Shown here one piece after another: positions 5,745-6,774 of a DNA stretch of 6,774 nucleotides. The notes below the pieces were generated by a model. The model saw only the letters and a program-made list of their open reading frames with translations, was not told the DNA's origin and ran no database searches. Location of the stretch: the NCBI GenBank assembly GCA_002384855.1, contig DGBP01000051.1, forward strand, positions 5,102-11,875, read 5' to 3'. The stretch comes from Nocardioidaceae bacterium UBA4001. GTDB lineage: Bacteria; Actinomycetota; Actinomycetes; Propionibacteriales; Nocardioidaceae. Both the position numbers and the translations under genes were made by a program. Positions within the stretch are counted from its first letter, which is position 1, and each line of letters opens with the position of its first letter.

Positions 5745-5757
5745 CGCCAGCCTCAGG

Positions 5758-6774
5758 TCAGCCCTGGCGGCGGGCCCGGGCCGCTGTGCGGGAGCGCTCG
5801 TTCTGGTCGAGCACGACCTTACGGATCCGGACGTTGTCGGGGGTGACCTCGACGCACTCGTCCTCCCGGCAGAACTCGAGGCACTGCTCGAGGGAGAGCT
5901 TCTTCGGCGGGATCAGCTTCTCGAAGTTGTCCGAGGTGGAGGAGCGGACGTTGGTCTGCTTCTTCTCCTTGGTGATGTTGACGTCCATGTCGTCCTCGCG
6001 GGAGTTCTCCCCGACGATCATGCCCTCGTAGACCTCGGTGGTCGGCTCGACGAACATCGTGCCGCGCTCCTGCAGGTTCGTCATGGCGTACGCCGTCGCC
6101 GCGCCGGAGCGGTCCGCGACCAGCGACCCGGAGGCCCGCGACCGGATCTCGCCGGCCCACGGCTCGTAGCCCTCGAACACGTGGTGGGCGATGCCGGTGC
6201 CGCGGGTGTCGGTGAGGAACTCGGTGCGGAAGCCGATCAGCCCACGCGCCGGGACCAGGAACTCCATGCGGACCCAGCCGGTGCCGTGGTTGGTCATCTG
6301 CTCCATGCGGCCCTTGCGGACGGCGAGGAGCTGGGTGATCGTGCCGAGGTACTCCTCCGGCGCGTCGATGGTCAGACGCTCGACGGGCTCGTGGATCTTG
6401 CCGTCGACCTCCCTGGTGACCACCTGCGGCTTGCCGACGGTGAGCTCGTAGCCCTCGCGTCGCATCTGCTCGACGAGGATCGCCAGCGCCAGCTCGCCAC
6501 GACCCTGGACCTCCCACGTGTCGGGGCGCTCGGTCGGCAGCACGTTGATCGAGACGTTGCCGACGAGCTCGGCGTCGAGACGGTCCTTGACCAGGCGGGC
6601 GGTGACCTTGGTGCCCTTCGTGGGGCCACGGCCGGCCAGCGGGGAGGAGTTGGTGCCGATCGTCATCGAGATCGCCGGCTCGTCGACCGTGATCAGCGGC
6701 AGCGCCTTCGGGTTCTCCACGTCGGCCAGCGTCTCGCCGATCATGATCTCGGGGATGCCCGCGATCGCGACGAT
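5758..6774 (-). CDS. typA: Translational GTPase TypA/BipA, C-terminal part (5' end outside window)
   Basis: The frame stays open to the window edge, giving 338 of about 610-635 residues. BipA is a ribosome-binding GTPase of the EF-G/LepA group involved in 50S assembly and stress or cold adaptation. The GTPase domain is outside the window. Visible are the end of the EF-Tu-like domain II (IVAIAGIPEIMIGETLADV, residues 1-19), domain III (EPAISMTIGTNSSPLAGR at 32-49, TWEVQGRGELALAILVEQMR at 86-105), the EF-G domain V-like part (APEEYLGTITQLLAVRKGRM from 138) and the diagnostic PARGLIGFRTEFLTDTRGTG (175-194). The BipA-specific C-terminal domain follows: GSLVADRSGAATAYAM, EGMIVGENSREDDMDVN, KKQTNVRSS and LSLEQCLEFCREDECVEVTP. 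It appears intact. It converges with the AbiEi/DUF559-like gene across the right palindrome. Confidence 0.97.
   Translation of the reverse strand: MVAIAGIPEIMIGETLADVENPKALPLITVDEPAISMTIGTNSSPLAGRGPTKGTKVTARLVKDRLDAELVGNVSINVLPTERPDTWEVQGRGELALAILVEQMRREGYELTVGKPQVVTREVDGKIHEPVERLTIDAPEEYLGTITQLLAVRKGRMEQMTNHGTGWVRMEFLVPARGLIGFRTEFLTDTRGTGIAHHVFEGYEPWAGEIRSRASGSLVADRSGAATAYAMTNLQERGTMFVEPTTEVYEGMIVGENSREDDMDVNITKEKKQTNVRSSTSDNFEKLIPPKKLSLEQCLEFCREDECVEVTPDNVRIRKVVLDQNERSRTAARARRQG

Overview
The window looks like chromosomal DNA of a high-GC actinobacterium, probably a Nocardioides-like member of the Propionibacteriales. The basis is the very GC-rich third codon positions and the mix of families: an acyl-CoA dehydrogenase, a PPOX-fold protein, a DUF5995 protein, an actinobacterial abhydrolase_9 remnant, YccF, an AbiEi/DUF559-like protein and TypA/BipA. 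The genus is an inference from protein resemblance; no marker gene settles it.

Left part (1-2018). The 3' end of an acyl-CoA dehydrogenase gene (+) converges with a small PPOX-family gene (-). The PPOX gene and a secreted protein of unknown function (+, signal peptide, Gly/Lys-rich tail) diverge from a 221-bp intergenic region. That region holds a DosR/DevR-box-like dyad and a strong hairpin, so it may carry shared regulation. A perfect 16-bp-stem hairpin closes the secreted-protein gene.

Middle part (2075-3721). An intact hormone-sensitive-lipase-family alpha/beta hydrolase (+) with a strong Shine-Dalgarno converges, with a 16-bp gap, on a DUF5995 gene (-).

Decayed zone (about 3830-4661). 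A second, unrelated alpha/beta-hydrolase gene (the membrane-linked PF10081 type) survives only as four pieces spread over three reading frames, with the sequence between them lost. Immediately beyond it is a YccF gene (-) that has lost its 5' end exactly at the edge of a repeat.

Repeat-flanked gene (4662-5744). Two direct copies of a 95-bp element (three differences, no gaps, 988 bp apart) bracket one gene. Each copy folds as a nested palindrome. The gene encodes a protein with an AbiEi-like N-terminal winged helix and a DUF559/Vsr-like putative nuclease fold at its C-terminus. The right copy supplies the gene's last 17 codons and its stop. This is the most unusual part of the window and may be a small mobile or amplified unit.

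Right end (5758-6774). The C-terminal part of the ribosome-associated GTPase TypA/BipA (-) converges on the repeat-flanked gene, with the palindrome between them probably acting as a two-way terminator.
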